Source: Trichobilharzia regenti (lineage: Eukaryota > Platyhelminthes > Trematoda > Strigeidida > Schistosomatidae). From it: a DNA stretch of 64,000 bases. The translations under genes were made by a program, and so were the position numbers. The notes beneath the pieces were generated by a model, which ran no database searches, was not told where the DNA came from, and saw only the letters and a list, made by a program, of their open reading frames with translations. Position 1 is the stretch's first letter. The number at the start of each line of letters is the position of its first letter. The DNA lies in assembly GCA_944472135.2 (NCBI GenBank), contig OX235265.1:88258984-88322983 (forward strand), in the 5' to 3' direction. Below are positions 1 through 13,901 of this stretch, one piece after another.

Positions 1-150
1 CCGCCAGCACTCACACAACTATCCAGGTACACAAAATTATCAACAACTTCGAGCGGTTCACCCGCAACAGTGAGTGCAGGTACCGGCTCCTGCCAATCTT
101 GTAACAGTACTTTACACTTAGACGGCGCAAAGCACATACCATATTTACAA
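1..150 (-). mobile_element. LINE reverse-transcriptase fragment, LINE-X type
   Basis: The reverse complement is open and reads CFAPSKCKVLLQDW followed by a LEVVDNFVYLDSCVS-like stretch. This is the region after the catalytic core found in many non-LTR reverse transcriptases (compare FAPTKCKMLLQDW at 60.9-61.2 kb). It is cut by the window edge. Confidence 0.7.
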
Positions 151-189
151 TATCATCAATCAACCAATCAATCAGTCAATTCTTTTACA

Positions 190-605
190 TGGTTAAGAGA
201 TCTGGTGTGTCACGAAAAGCACTTCCAAAAGCTTGCTATAGACTTTTATCAACAGATGTCGCCTTCGCTGGCTCCATACTGAAGATCAGATGGTCAGTTT
301 GGTCAGAAAGGATTAGCAACAAGGAACTCTAGCAGTGCAACCGACTAACCAACAACCTATACCCCCCCCCTCCCACCAAATACAAAGGAAATGGGGATGG
401 AAGGGAAATATGCTAAGAAGACCGTTGAGAGACAATGATATGCAGGAGATAGCGTAAGGCGAAGGAGATGAAAGCTTACAATACAAGGAAATCGATGAGC
501 TTCAGCTAAAGAGAACTGAAGAAAAAAACAGGCTGAAATGAAGGTGTTTTGTGGAAGCCCAATGTTCCACTTGGAACCCGACGGGTTGATAATAACAATT
601 AATTA
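190..605 (+). mobile_element. LINE-Y 3' end fragment
   Basis: Shares with other copies the block 'ggctccatactgaagatcag', the 'ggaaatggggatgga' segment and the terminal 'gaagcccaatgttccac' motif, and ends in AT-rich 'ataataac'. It is degenerate, with no usable frame. Confidence 0.7.
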
Positions 606-609
606 ATCA

Positions 610-1395
610 ATCTATGACTTCAGACAAAAATTACATTAAACTAAATAAACTACTGAAATAGAAATGACACCTAGTAGTAACAATAAAACCTAATCATGAT
701 TATCGTTATTGCACACAAAAAGAAAAATAATAAAAAGATAATCAAAACAGATGAAATGTGGAGGAAAAAAACTGCCTAGTAAATAAACAGTGAGCAGGTT
801 AATAATAATAATAATGTCAATACACATCTGCAAATATTTAACATAGCCAGGTTAGAGAGACTAGCTGACTGACCGTGCCATCACCACTGATCGCAAGATA
901 ACAACCGTTTATTATTATTATTATTTCTACATTTCGGATAAATTCATAGCCTTAGGGTATGATCTAATCACACAAACAGACAAACAGACACACACATACA
1001 CACAAACAAACAAATATACACATAGTAATACACTAACAAAGTAATAAAGGAACTTAGTAAGTAAACAAAAGCTTTAGGAGAGAAGAATATTTTGAAGGTA
1101 GAAAGCAGGGGGGATATAGGACATACAGTTAAACGAAATGAGACTAAATCAATAAGATGATGATAATGATGGTGATAACGTATAGTGAGTGTCTCATTAT
1201 TTCTAGTTGGAATAGGTATGTGCGTATGTGTGTGTGTGTGTGTGTGTCAATTATGAATACTCTCCCTACTTCTCTTAGTAGTCTATCAATAAACCTTAGT
1301 CATGAAACAAAATAAGTGAATTAAGGAAATATAATATAAAATTATTTTTTTTAAATCATAGAAATTAACACATATAATATAGTAATAATAATGTG
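610..1395. other. Intronic AT-rich sequence, simple repeats only
   Basis: Contains AAT runs and a (TG)n tract at about 1226-1247. No gene or repeat family recognised. Confidence 0.6.
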
Positions 1396-1399
1396 AGGA

Positions 1400-1720
1400 T
1401 TACTCAAAATATTGATGATGGATAGCTGGGGGCAATCGGAAGGAAGCCCCACCAGCTCACCTGGGCTTTGTGCTTGTTGGCAGTAAACAATCAGCAAGGC
1501 GTATTTACAACCTGGATGGGATTCATGTCACCCTCTGGGAATAAGATACGCGTCACCCAAAGAGGCTGCAAGTGAGCTACTCAGGTACAAGATTGATCTC
1601 CTGTAGGACATTAAAAGGTACACAGATTGGTCTAGAGGAAGTAACCAACGTCTTGATGCATATAGTCCTTGATGTTAGAGGGGACAAGAATTGCTTTAAG
1701 GTTGTAGATACACCCTAAGT
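1400..1720 (+). repeat. Unclassified repeat R5
   Basis: Shares the block 'cagcaaggcgtattt' and its surroundings with the reverse complement of 63245-63430 and with 16010-16185 (minus). The family is interspersed and AT-poor compared with its flanks. Its class is unknown. Confidence 0.5.
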
Positions 1721-1769
1721 TTAGGGACTCCAGAAAAAAAGTCGATTATTATTTATTTACTAAGTTTTG

Positions 1770-2140
1770 TTTTTACGAGTTGATCACGGATCGATATCAG
1801 TTAGAGAATCATTGGAAACCAGCATTGGAGTATTGGACAGCCAGCTGTTTCATCCTAGTTTGAGAATCATCGGCAATAGACACCCACCACCAGGGCTCGA
1901 ACCCAAGACTTTCCGGTTTCAAAGCAAGCTGGCTCGTATACCATTAAGCCAGCGTGACCCGATTCAATGTCTTGTGAATTCTAACTTCTATCAATTGGTG
2001 ATTTAGTGCGACCCCTACCAATATCGTCGGTGGGACATCCATCCTCACACGTGACATCTGGATGGACCTCACTGGTCACAACTTCTCACTAGAACTCCAG
2101 GAAACTCCATCCTGTAGCAAGTCACTAGCGAGCATCAGAA
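1770..2140 (-). mobile_element. SINE-A copy
   Basis: Reads 'cagttagagaatcattgga', 'ctgtttcatcctagtttga' and a tRNA-like B box in reverse ('gggctcgaaccc'), followed by the body 'gacccgattcaatg'. Same order of blocks as other SINE-A minus copies. Confidence 0.7.
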
Positions 2141-2189
2141 AATTTATTATTTTATCCTTTTGCATTCCGAGGGCTTCAGGCTACAGTTG

Positions 2190-2345
2190 TGAGGTTGATA
2201 GCATCACTGCCAATTTTCCCTCTCTACAGGACTTATTACCGACTAAGAGAGGTTTAAGAGTTAGTCCGTTGCCAGGAATCGAATCCTGAACCACGTGAGG
2301 GGTGGTTGACGAGCGTTCCACTGCTAAACCACCAAGGCCCTACGT
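2190..2345 (-). mobile_element. SINE-B copy, degenerate
   Basis: On the minus strand it has a tRNA-like head with an A box ('gtttagcagtggaacgctcg') and B box ('ggattcgattcc'). The 3' part is eroded. Confidence 0.5.
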
Positions 2346-2563
2346 AAATTCGGTTGGCAGTAATAAATCAGAGGACTATGTATACACACATGGTCCCATA
2401 GCCAAATGTCGACTTCGAGTAAGACAGATCAGAATTCTTAGGATAAAAAACATAACACCATTAGACAAAACTGTCTCTTGTATCAAATTAGAACACGAAA
2501 CAAGAGATCAATAAAAAAAAATTAGATTCCCCTTGTTTTACAAAAAAATATTCACAATCTTAC

Positions 2564-2816
2564 CATCTTTGGCATCGATGCTAAACCATTCACGACCATA
2601 ACCGCCAACTATGCTGTATGCTAATTGACCATATTTACCACGATCTGAATCTTTAGCTGGTTGAATACGATTAACAATAGAGCCAACAGTTGTCAACTCT
2701 GATATCTCCCACCATTCATATTTTGGTAGATTAAATCTAGGCGGTTCCCAATTACTAGGTTCTAGATTAACTATTACATCACATGTTGTTGAGTGTAGAC
2801 CATCAGTAACTTCAAC
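2564..2816 (-). CDS. Cadherin gene, last exon in window (end of EC7, start of EC8)
   Basis: 253 nt, phase 0 start after TTGTTATTTCCAG and phase 1 end at AAAGATG/GTAAGA. It encodes residues 892-975 plus one base of the next codon. It opens VEVTDGLHS, the usual V-x-D-G strand. Where DxNDN should follow, it has NLEPSNWEPPRF (908-919). EC8 then begins, with WWEISELTTVG (926-936), AKDSDRGKYG (945-954), YSIVGG (958-963) and WFSIDAKDG (968-976). The gene continues below position 1, beyond the left edge. Confidence 0.92.
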
Positions 2817-3694
2817 CTGGAAATAACAATAAAAGACGGGAAATATAATTAAATAAAATAAAATAAATATATACACTTTGTGGAATATGCGACTAACTAG
2901 TATTGCTGTGTTACGCATGCCTAGTCATCGTGTCTTCCTCAACGACAAATGTTAATTGCCATAGGATCAGTTTGGAAAAGAGCTAGTGGCGGTCAAACCA
3001 ACATTTGGCATCGATCCATGAAATCTGACAATTGGTTTGACGTAGCCACGTAGGGAGATATAAATTAACTGGATGGGGTCTTCGAAATGTTAGGAAACAA
3101 TGTCTGGAGAAAATCGATGATATGGCTCAAAATCAATCGTTGATATTGGCGCAGATCCACTCACTCTTTGTGATTTCCTAGATCCACTGAAAACAAATCT
3201 TTCACCACTTTAATATTCTTTTTCCTCCCTGTTATGTACTCGTCGCCAAATTATTGTTATGTACTGGTCGAGAATTTAATAGTCCTGACGCAAGAAAGAC
3301 GGAAATCAGAAAACCACTAGGTTTGCGATGATACTTCTATTTTCCAAACACAAAGAGAATCAATGTCACACAAGTGTGTGAGAGCAAAATTATATATGAA
3401 TGTCCAAACAAGTGTGTGAACACAAGCGTGCGAGCGAATATTCAAAATGAACAAATCAATAGACAGTCTTAACATGATTGGCTAATTATAATGGAGTATC
3501 GATCCATATATACATAGCGAAATATAACAGACTGTCAAAAAAAACACATATTATATGGATATATATCACCAAGAACAGACCGTCAACAAACACACATATT
3601 ATATATAATATAAGGGGAATATACATTGTTAAAGGAGACAGGTTCATCAAAGTGAAATGGCCACAGACTAAGAGAGCAACAGAAAGAGAGACCA

Positions 3695-3741
<47 letters not shown>

Positions 3742-6700
3742 TCCCTCAATTCTCTGTTTATTTCAGGTCTTTTGAACCTTTTTCTTACGCTTTTGTGTGC
3801 TTCAAGGAGTGTGGCAACTTGAATTGCTGCAATCCTGTGGAACGTTCTACGTCTAAACTCAGTCAGTCACTGTAAATCAGGAGTGAATAATATAAGCTGT
3901 AGCAAATAAGAAAACTTACCGCGATTTCGGTTCAACATTACACTCGAATAGGTGGTAGAACGGAAGCAGTCATTTATGATTTGAATTTTCTCGGGTAGCA
4001 GTAGTCAGTCTTATGTGCGATTAGATATTGCGTGCTCAGAGAGGAATGCTGTACTTGCATACCAGATATTGTATACCGTTGGTGTTTTCTCGACATTATC
4101 CATACAGATAGAATATCTACCACTTGGCAACAGCTTTTATCCTCACTGTCGATTCGGGATAAGTACTAAGTGAATCAGGTTTGGTCACGAACTGACAGCA
4201 GTTAGAGAAAACCGTTGAAAATTAGCAGCGAGTACTGGACATCGGTTTCGAACTTGCTGGTAACTTTCCAGCAGTAAACACTTATGAACCCAATACCGTT
4301 AGGGGTCGAGCTCAGGATCTTCAGGTTATGAGGTGACCTCGTTGACCATTCAACCAAATTGGGTGGCAATCCAATGGCCAGACCATGAATTCCAACAACT
4401 TCTGTCAACTAGCGATTTTTAGCGCTATCGCCAGCCAATATCATCGGCGAGTGTTTCTCCCCACATCCCACTCGAACACTAGTCGGTGAGTACTACTGAG
4501 AAGAGTCCCAAATTGGGACGAAACAGCTACCCAGTACTCCTCCCAGATTAATTAACAATGGTAAGCAGAAAACACAGTAACACTTGATTCTTTTGATTAG
4601 GATTCTTTAATTAGGTTGACAATAAAATATCTTCCGTTATCCAGTGGATGGATGGAAAGGAGGAGAACAAGAGATGAAAGACAACCAAAAAGTGTATCGA
4701 TTCCTGTGCTGAACAGACGATATCCCCTATTTGATCAACCTGAAACAACACAAACCCGTATCCATATAAACACACACACACACAGACCTTCACAAATGTA
4801 GACACCCGACACATCTATACACACTCAACTGCCAACAATCAAACAATCTTGACAAAACTATAAAATAATCTAGATGTCGTAAGACCCTTTAATTATTAGA
4901 CACCATCAACAACAACAACAACAAAACGGAAATCAAGGAGAGAAAAAGCTAAACAAACGACGACAACAACAACACAACAAACAAGTCAGAAAACAATTTT
5001 GTCATGCCAAAATGAAAAAAAAAGAGAAAACAGAAAAGAAATCAAGGTCAGTTTCACTAACAAACTATCAGGCAGGATATATGAAAAAGACACTTATATA
5101 AAGAAGAAACACACACACACACACAAACGAAATCAATTTCGAGTGGAGATGAAAAACGGGAGAAAAAAACACAAACAAACATTAAAAAAATCAGGGAAAT
5201 AAAAAATTATATTTCTTTGCTCAGCAAATTAAATCAAATAAAAGAAATAGAAACAAGGTTAATGAGAAGGTGAGACAAGTAGAAAAGCTCTGTACGACTG
5301 ACTGCCTGACTGACTGACTCATTGGAAAAATTAAATGACTTAAATAGAGTCACTTTTTTGAGGAGATTTTCCAAAAAGAAACAATTGATGACATTGATGG
5401 GAAAAGATGGGAATAAAGAAATTTGAGAAAACAACAATTGCTGAAAATTCCCTTACATGAGTGACCCCTTTCATAAGGAAAATTGCGAAAAACTAACGGT
5501 CTAGAGAACAATCAACCAAACTGAATTAGTATTCAGGATTGATCACGGGTTAACATCATCTAGGGAATCATAGAAAACCAGTAGAGAGTATTGAACAGCT
5601 GTTTCGTCCTAGTTTGGGACTCTTCGACAGTAAGTACCCATGACTCCACTGCTAGGGATTGAGTATAGTACCTACAGGTTATTGATCATTCAACCAATAG
5701 GACTGAATCTAATGACTCACAGATTGTAATTTTTGTAACAACCACCTACCAATGTCAGTGGTAAGTATTTGTCTTTACACTAGACACTGACTCGACATGG
5801 TGCGTTCTGGAGTTCTTCAGTGAGAAGTCGTGACCAGTGGGATCCACCACCAACGACACTGACCAATGGTGGTGCCAAATATCGTGAATTGATAGAAGGC
5901 AGAATTCATGGGTAGAGCATTAGGTTCCTTCCAAGTAACTAAATGGGCAAAATGGGGGGGTCTCGAAACCTGAAGGTCCTCGGTCTGATCTCTAGCGGTA
6001 GGACTATGAATATGAAATACTGAAGAGTCCTAAACTAGAATGAAACAACTGTACAATACTCCCTAGGGGTTTTCAATTGTTCTCTCTGCCTGATGTCGAT
6101 CCTTGGTCAAACTTAAAAAACTAACACTTGAATTAGTAATGAAGAAGCAATTCTAATGCATATTAAATTGATGCAACGACTGAAGGCAAGAACTGGTACA
6201 AAAGGGTTTCTAATATGAAGACTACGGTAAACCAGCCAGTCGGCAGAACGATGTCAAGTATACACTGTTTATCTTTGCAAAATCGAGTCTACCGCTGTGT
6301 GGTTAAATTGGCTTAAGCACTCAACTTTCATCTGGTAGGTCACGGGCCTGAATCTCGCTCCATTTACTTCAAACTGGACAAATGGTTAGAATCATCCATC
6401 CATACACAAGAAGTGTGATGCTTATAGTCTGGTAATACATGAAAGACCTGCTTTGGGTAATTGTTTTGCAACACAGTTGATTGATTTCACAACGTCACGC
6501 TTACAATTAGAACTTTGAAGGCATGTGTGAGCAGTAAGTTTAAGAAGACTTATCTGAAGACAGGCTATTCTGGTTTAATCTAATCGAAATGGTTTATAAT
6601 AGTTCTGAAAATGGTATTAATTTACTATGCTACAATTACTTTGAGACCAATTCTTTAACCTAGACAGGCAGCAGTTCATTAACAACTACCCAATGTTCAC

Positions 6701-9700
6701 AGAGTTTACTGTCCTGTTAGGGCATGTAATGTAACAAAATAGTTACGATAAAGTGTCTCATTTACTTGCTCTTGAACAGAAAAGTAGGAAACGTTGTAGT
6801 CTGTAACAAGACTAGCGAAATGACGTCATAGACTCTATCATTTAGATAAAAACTTTCTGAAAGTAAAAACTCAACTATAAAGCTCGTAACTGTTCCTTAC
6901 AAGTACACACACACACACATGATAATACTGCTTTCCCATGTTCTCCTTCTCTCTGAACATCACATTCAAACACATAAATTCACTCGGGATGTGAATGAGG
7001 TTAACAATAATATGTAATACAATAATGGTTCGTTACATTTCATTAATAAAGAAAAACCCAGTAGAATAACAATAATAATAATAATAGTATGAAAAACATT
7101 GAGGTTTTCGAAGGCATAAACATAATCAAACTTTCTCATGAATAATCACTTCTAATAACTACTGTCTCTGTATGTCAATATGTATCAAAAAAATTACGAG
7201 TTAGGCGAAGTTAATGTAACGATGCTATCCCTATTACATTGCCTATAATCGTGCACGTTTTGGAAACGGTTAGTTATCACAGGGGGAAAGGAACGTACTG
7301 TGTTTCATCTCAAGCTAAATTACACCGCTGATAGATATTCCTAATTGTTGTGGACTGGATCATAAAACAGACAGTGAGTGGGTGCGACAAGACGGGAATA
7401 CATTGGATCGATAAAAGACCTACACTTCTCGGATGATTAATGCTTAATGTCACAGATCAAACTCAAAAATCTACAGGAAAAAAAACCAAACAGTAACAAA
7501 AAGCACCAATCACTGTCTACGAGATCAGATTTGAACGAGGATACTCCTTTCACTTATTTGGCATGGTAGCATCATTTCAACTACACGCAGTAACAACAGC
7601 AGCCACGGATGAGGGTGTCAAAGACAGCAATAATTCGAAAAGCTAGACAGATCTTCAATAACTCTGAAATCATTGTGGAAATCTACGACTGCACTCAGGA
7701 TAATAAAAAACGAAATTCAGATTTTCAACACTAATGTCAAGCCAGTAATGTGCTTCTATATGGTTCGGAGACTTGCCGCTTCCTTCTTGGCTGGCACCAT
7801 ACTGTAGATCAGATGGCTAAGTGGAAAGGATTGACAACAGGGAACTCTAGAAATAAAAAAAAACCAAGAACCTATCTCAAAAAAGAAAAATACCAAACAC
7901 ACATGCCGAAAGGACCGTCTAGTGGAACGGGAATGGGAAACGGTGAGTTTATAGTGTGTCCTAAGGTAACATGGAGATGATTGTACGAGGCAGAGGAGAT
8001 GGACAGTCATGGAGCCAGCCAACAGAGGACTGCAGAAAACAGGATCAGAATGGAGATGCCCTGTTGAAGCTCTATGTTCCACTCGGCAAAACCCGAGGGA
8101 ATAATAATCATAATAATGTTATGATTATCGTAACGCACTAGAGAACTAGGCGGCAAAGAGAAGTTATGCTTGTTTTGCAATTAGAAAACAGAAAGATTGA
8201 GCGAAGAAATATTTACTTTTCAATTAGATCCTCATCTCACTCTGGCTCTACTCTAATATACACCTATAGCATTTTAATTACAATACACAACAATTTACCA
8301 ATCAAGTGGCACTGATATGTTTGTTAACAATAATTAGTCAGTGTCAAAATGTCAATGGGTTAATAATTAACAAAGAAAATCAATACAGATTTAAAAGGTA
8401 GAAAGGGATAGAATAAATTAATTTTACAAGGATAACACGTAAATTAAAGATGAAGTGGTCAAAATAAATAATTTAGACAAATATAATTTTTATAAGTTTA
8501 GGGGGAGGGGGGGCGACGCAGTCCTGTTTATGTATTCTTGTGACGATGGCCACGGTAGGGAACGTGGCTGTACAAATTTTTTCTGTACACATAGGCTTGG
8601 ATTCTTCAGGTGAATTCCGATCGCTTCAGCCGTCTGTAGAAGACGAACTCGCAAAGCAAAATTAAGATAAGTCGGAATGCGATAAATAATTTTAAATGCT
8701 GTATTAACATCAATCTTATGCTCAGTATCAACGAGGTGGGCTAAAATAGAGCTATGAATAGATCTTTTTTGTCCCTTACTTAACCACGTTGGATGATGTT
8801 CGGAAATACGACGATGAACTTGCAATTAACTGTGTATCATTACATGTATTCAAAAGTCATGTCTGAATGACTGACTGACTGACTGACTGACTGACTGACT
8901 GACTGACTGACTGACTGACTGACTGACTGACTGACTGACTGACTGACTGACTGGTTTCAACATAGAACTTTGCACCAATATGCAGGAGTTCGAGTCGTCA
9001 CACTTCACTTAGCACACAAAGCAAGAGAAGAAAGTAAAAAGAGATTCAAAACAGAGATATGAATTAATAACGAAGAACAATATAGTTTCATTAGGTATCG
9101 CAAGTCACAAGAAGTGGATGTATCTGCGCCAGCCACTTAAAACGATTCTGAGCCATATCACCAATTGTCTCCAGCCGCCACCATTGGTTTTTACCGTCCC
9201 CAAGGACGCTAACCAGGAACCCAGTCTACACCTACCCTACCGTGGCAGGTGGCTTAAACTAACTATTGTGAATTTCATTGACTGATGAGATCATGTTTTG
9301 GTTTGACCACTAGCCGCTCTTTTCCAACCTGACCCTATATCAGCTAACATTCCTCGTCGAGGAAGGCGATCAATGGCTAGGCAGGCATACGTAACACATG
9401 TCCTAACCATCTCAGTCTATGTAACTTCACAGCCTCGTCGATTGATTTCCCCTCCTTACCTAGAACTCGACCAAAGCCTAACCTCAATATTGCTCACCTT
9501 ATTATACCACTTCACACGGGAGAAAGAACGCAGGCACCTATGATCAAAGACAGCTAATCTTTTCATGTCTTCCACTCTCAATGGCCATGTCTCACAGCTA
9601 GCCATAAAGGAGGACGAAGCGGACTTCAAAAGTCATGTGCTTAGATTGCTGTACATTTACGGTCAAATAAGGGAGACAATAGTCATTTACGCTACTGATA

Positions 9701-10115
9701 ATTTCTTAGAACAAACTTATTACGTTTTAACGCATAACATATGACCCCACACACCCCACCCCCACCTGAACGACATAAAATAAAAAATACATAACTCACT
9801 TTGATTTTCAATTCATCTACAGAATAAGTTGACTGAAAACTTGACAGAAAATCATCATCATCATCATCACTGGTTGTAATCACCTCGAGGGGATTTGAAG
9901 TATGAAAAAAGACCGGTTTTCCATAGATATTTACCAAAGGTAACCAACGTAATACACCATCATGTTGACCAAGATGAAAATACAAAGTTTCATTTTGATG
10001 TATTGATGCTATCCTATAGGTTAACGATGCATTCATATCAGGGTCAGAAGCAGATAACTGGAGAATTACGGTACCGATTGGAGAACGTTCATTTAATTTA
10101 GCATGGTAAACACAC

Positions 10116-10154
<39 letters not shown>

Positions 10155-13100
10155 GGCACATTTTTATTAGTATCAACTTCATGATGAATATTGTCAATTG
10201 GAGAAGGAGAATTTGTAACTGACAGAGAAACTGGTGTGTCAAAGTAAGGCGGATTGTCGTTGACATCCAAGACATGAATCTACAAAAATATTTGTAACAA
10301 TAATGAAGAATAATGAAAACATCCCAAACCATGATCGCATGAGGTTAAAAAAATTCATTGATCAATCCATCGACAAGTATAATAGAGAAAGTGCCACACA
10401 GACTGTAAATACTGCACGACTACACACCGACGTCAATTTCAAACATTAGAACGAATGTAAGGCGTAAAAGTCAGATAGTTCAACGATAACTGACGCACAG
10501 TTTCATGCATAATATAATTTCAAAATAAATCTTCTTATATATTATTTAAGACAAAGAGCATATATGTAGGAAAATGTACTGAAATTATGTTGTAAAATAA
10601 CTACCCGACAGATAGGTATCCCCATGACATGATCTTTGAGCCGCGTATGTAGCAATGACTCAAAGATCCATGCTGAATGAAACGAATGCTAGAAAGGTAA
10701 GTTGAACAATAGTTAGACAAGGGGTATTTGCCATTTCCAATGTAAGTTACCACTATACAATTGTGGAAACACCTGGGGGACCGAATCCAAACTGTTGATA
10801 GATGAGGGTTTAGTGATAGTAAATGAAGTATCTCCATCGACAGACCAGTAGGTCAGTTGTCTTGTCCAAGAAAAGTACATCCTTCTAATCAACATACTCT
10901 GATCGTATTTATGCAACACTCCACTTACTTCAACTTGAGCAACTGGATAGTATTGCCGGAACACTTACAATAAGTGTGACCCGTAGACTGCAAACTTCAT
11001 TAAGTCAGTTTGTCAAGTACGCTGTAAAGAAAGGTTACATATCTTGTAACTGAGATTGAAATTCCATAATCCTTTGTAGGTTAAAAACTCTAAAGCAGTC
11101 GAATTCAAGTTAATTAAGGTGGTTCAACGGGAAAATTCTCGCCAACGACTACTCATGTCGTCCAGATCCGATTCTCAGCCGACTCACTCTTAAACTTCAC
11201 TCAGCCAGCAGTCAGCTCGGTAAGAAGAGAAGGTCGGGCGTGAGGTTAGCAAATCAACTCCATAACAAAATAACACTACTGTTACTGAAACGTCAAACCT
11301 AAAGCTTGAAGCCCTAAGTTCCACTAGGAAAGCAAACGAAGTAAAAAGAAAACGACAGAATTCAACCCTATAAATAGACCAGGTACACACTCTTTACACA
11401 TATTGGTGATAATCACTAATATTTATAAACAGACAGAATATTAAAATGTAACTATGAGAAGCGTACATCATTGGTTTGGCGGTAGAATGCTCGCCAACTA
11501 CGCATCATGTGGTTCGAGTCCCGACCAGCCCACACCTTTACCTCCCCATCCCTAATTGTAACTCCAACAAACCGGGGAAGCTGGGGTGTGTTTCCAGGGT
11601 CCCAACCTCGTCGGACCGTCGCTGCTACTCGAACTTCAAGCCCTATGTTCCAGCCGGAACGTAAGGGAATGAAAATTTAGAAAAAAAACTATAAATAACA
11701 AAAAAACTCACATATAATGGTACACGTGTTACCAATGGATTGGCGGTCAGATCTGATGCAATAGCCCAAAATAAATATTCACGTACCACTTCGAAATCCA
11801 GCGGTTTGGCGATGAAAACCTCACCTGTCTCAGGATCACACTTAAAATGTGAATGTAGACTAGAATCTGGCAGTACACTATTCAACTCTAAACTGTATTT
11901 AATCTGCAAAAGGAAGAAAAAAGAAGTTTAAAGGTTCCAATGGTTATTCGTTAAAAAAAGCGTAGGATCCAGAAGAATAAATTAATTCGTTATTTCTCTC
12001 AGTTCAATCAATACTTTTAGAGAGTGTTACAATTGTAGAATAAAAGAAAAGTAGGAACTGCATTATACTGTAAGCTAAGTATCGAAATCTATTCCAGCGT
12101 AGCCTAAAACAAACACCAAGATGAGGTTACGAAGAGAATACACATATAGTAGTACTGCTTATCAAGAGAGACAGAAAGACTAACTGAGTTGCAACATAGA
12201 CCTTTGCACAGAAGTGTACCAATTTAAAGTTGCCATGCTGCATAAAAAGGTAGACAGAAGGGAGTACAGATTCGAAATCAGGAGAAGTGTACGGGAGGAA
12301 GAAAGAATAGTAACATGGGGGGGGGGAAATCAAGGTTAAATAGGTCTGGGGGATTACGAAGAGTGACAAAAATCTCTTTTTTAAGCCATCAGTAGTCTCA
12401 AGCCATCGGATCTTAGCAGCATGCTGACTGTCTGTCTGTCTATCTGTCTGCTTTCAACATAGAACTTTGCACATATGTGCACCAGTTCAAGTCGCCACAC
12501 TCCCTCCATGTAGCACACAAAGCAACAGAAGAAAGTAGGAGAAATGCATAATAGCGACAGTGAACAGAGGTGTGAGACAAAGGAATAGTAATAACGAAGA
12601 ACAATATAGTTTCATTGGAAGTCATAAGTCACAGGGAGTGGATGCATCTGCGCCAGCTAGCCATTGAGAACGATCACTTTGAGCCATATCACCAATTGTT
12701 TCCAACAATTGATTTTTACCGTTCCGACGACCCCAACCAGTCAGGAAATCTACACCTTCCTACGCGGCTTAGACTAACTGTTGTGGATTTCATTGACTAA
12801 TGAAACCATGTTTCGGTTTGACCACCACTGGCTCTTTTTCAACCTGACCCCATGTCAGCTAACATTGACCGTCGACGAAGGAGATGAATGGCTAGGCATA
12901 CGTAACACATGTCCTAACCATCTCAGTTGATGTAACCTACCTAGGACTCGACCGAAGTCTAACCTCAATACTGTTTACCCTATTATACCATTTCACACGA
13001 GGGATAGAATGCAGACACCTATGATCAAAGACAGGTAATCTTTTCATGCTGAGGTGAATAACAAACCCACCAGCCCCCCACCACCACCACCCCCGGCTTA

Positions 13101-13869
13101 AACAGTCAGTTCACATCTCTTTATCTGACTGACTCAAACCTAACTGTCAAAGACTGTGTACACATATTGTGTGATTAGATATTTTGATATGACCACCCAT
13201 ATTATAACTCTTTTTTCCAATCTTATCCTATCCTATATATATCATCTTTTGTTCAAGAAAGGCGGTATTTCAGCTTGTAGAAATAACTTGGTCATCCTAA
13301 CTATCATCATCATCAATCGATGCAGAGACACAAGAAAAAAACACATTTAAAAAAAAACTCCAGGCAATTGAAAGTAGTATAAATTAAAGCATATACAAGT
13401 GGACTTTAACAAAGACTTTAATCAATTATTTTTTTATTAATAAAGAAAAGAAAAATCATTTTCAAAGTTTGATAAAACAGTCAAAAAACCTTCAAAAGTA
13501 TCAAAATTAACTTTTGATAGCGAAAAGGAGAAAAAGAAGGACGATTTTAGCTGACAGATTACTCGTTCGTTGTGCAATAAATAGATGATGTAATCAGATA
13601 AGGAAATAAGAATTAGAGATCTATCTGCCTGTCGCCTTTAATATGACAGTGGAAAGCAAAAAACAACTTATTCAATGATAATAATAATAATAATAGTAAA
13701 GTTAATAAATAAGCCTTGTAATCATGATTTACGTCGTCTCCACTGAAGGCTAAACATCATTAACAGTAAGTAAGTGATACAATCGATTAGGAAGTTTAGC
13801 TTTGAGACAAAACACAAAAAGTAACCCCAAGTGACAGGTGTCTAGATGAGACTAAATAGTCTTGGTATA

Positions 13870-13901
<32 letters not shown>

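Larger units (their letters stand above)
1..2563 (-). other. Intron after the last exon, left part cut by the window edge
   Basis: Intronic sequence downstream of exon 2564-2816. No further cadherin exon could be recognised in it in any minus-strand frame. It holds LINE and SINE fragments listed separately. Confidence 0.75.

Noticed and set aside
3478..3822. 114-codon plus-strand open frame
   Set aside because: Consists of solo-LTR and AT-repeat sequence (a long Ile-Tyr run).
8869..8953. Regular direct repeats resembling a CRISPR or satellite array
   Set aside because: The unit is 4 bp with no spacers; it is a microsatellite.
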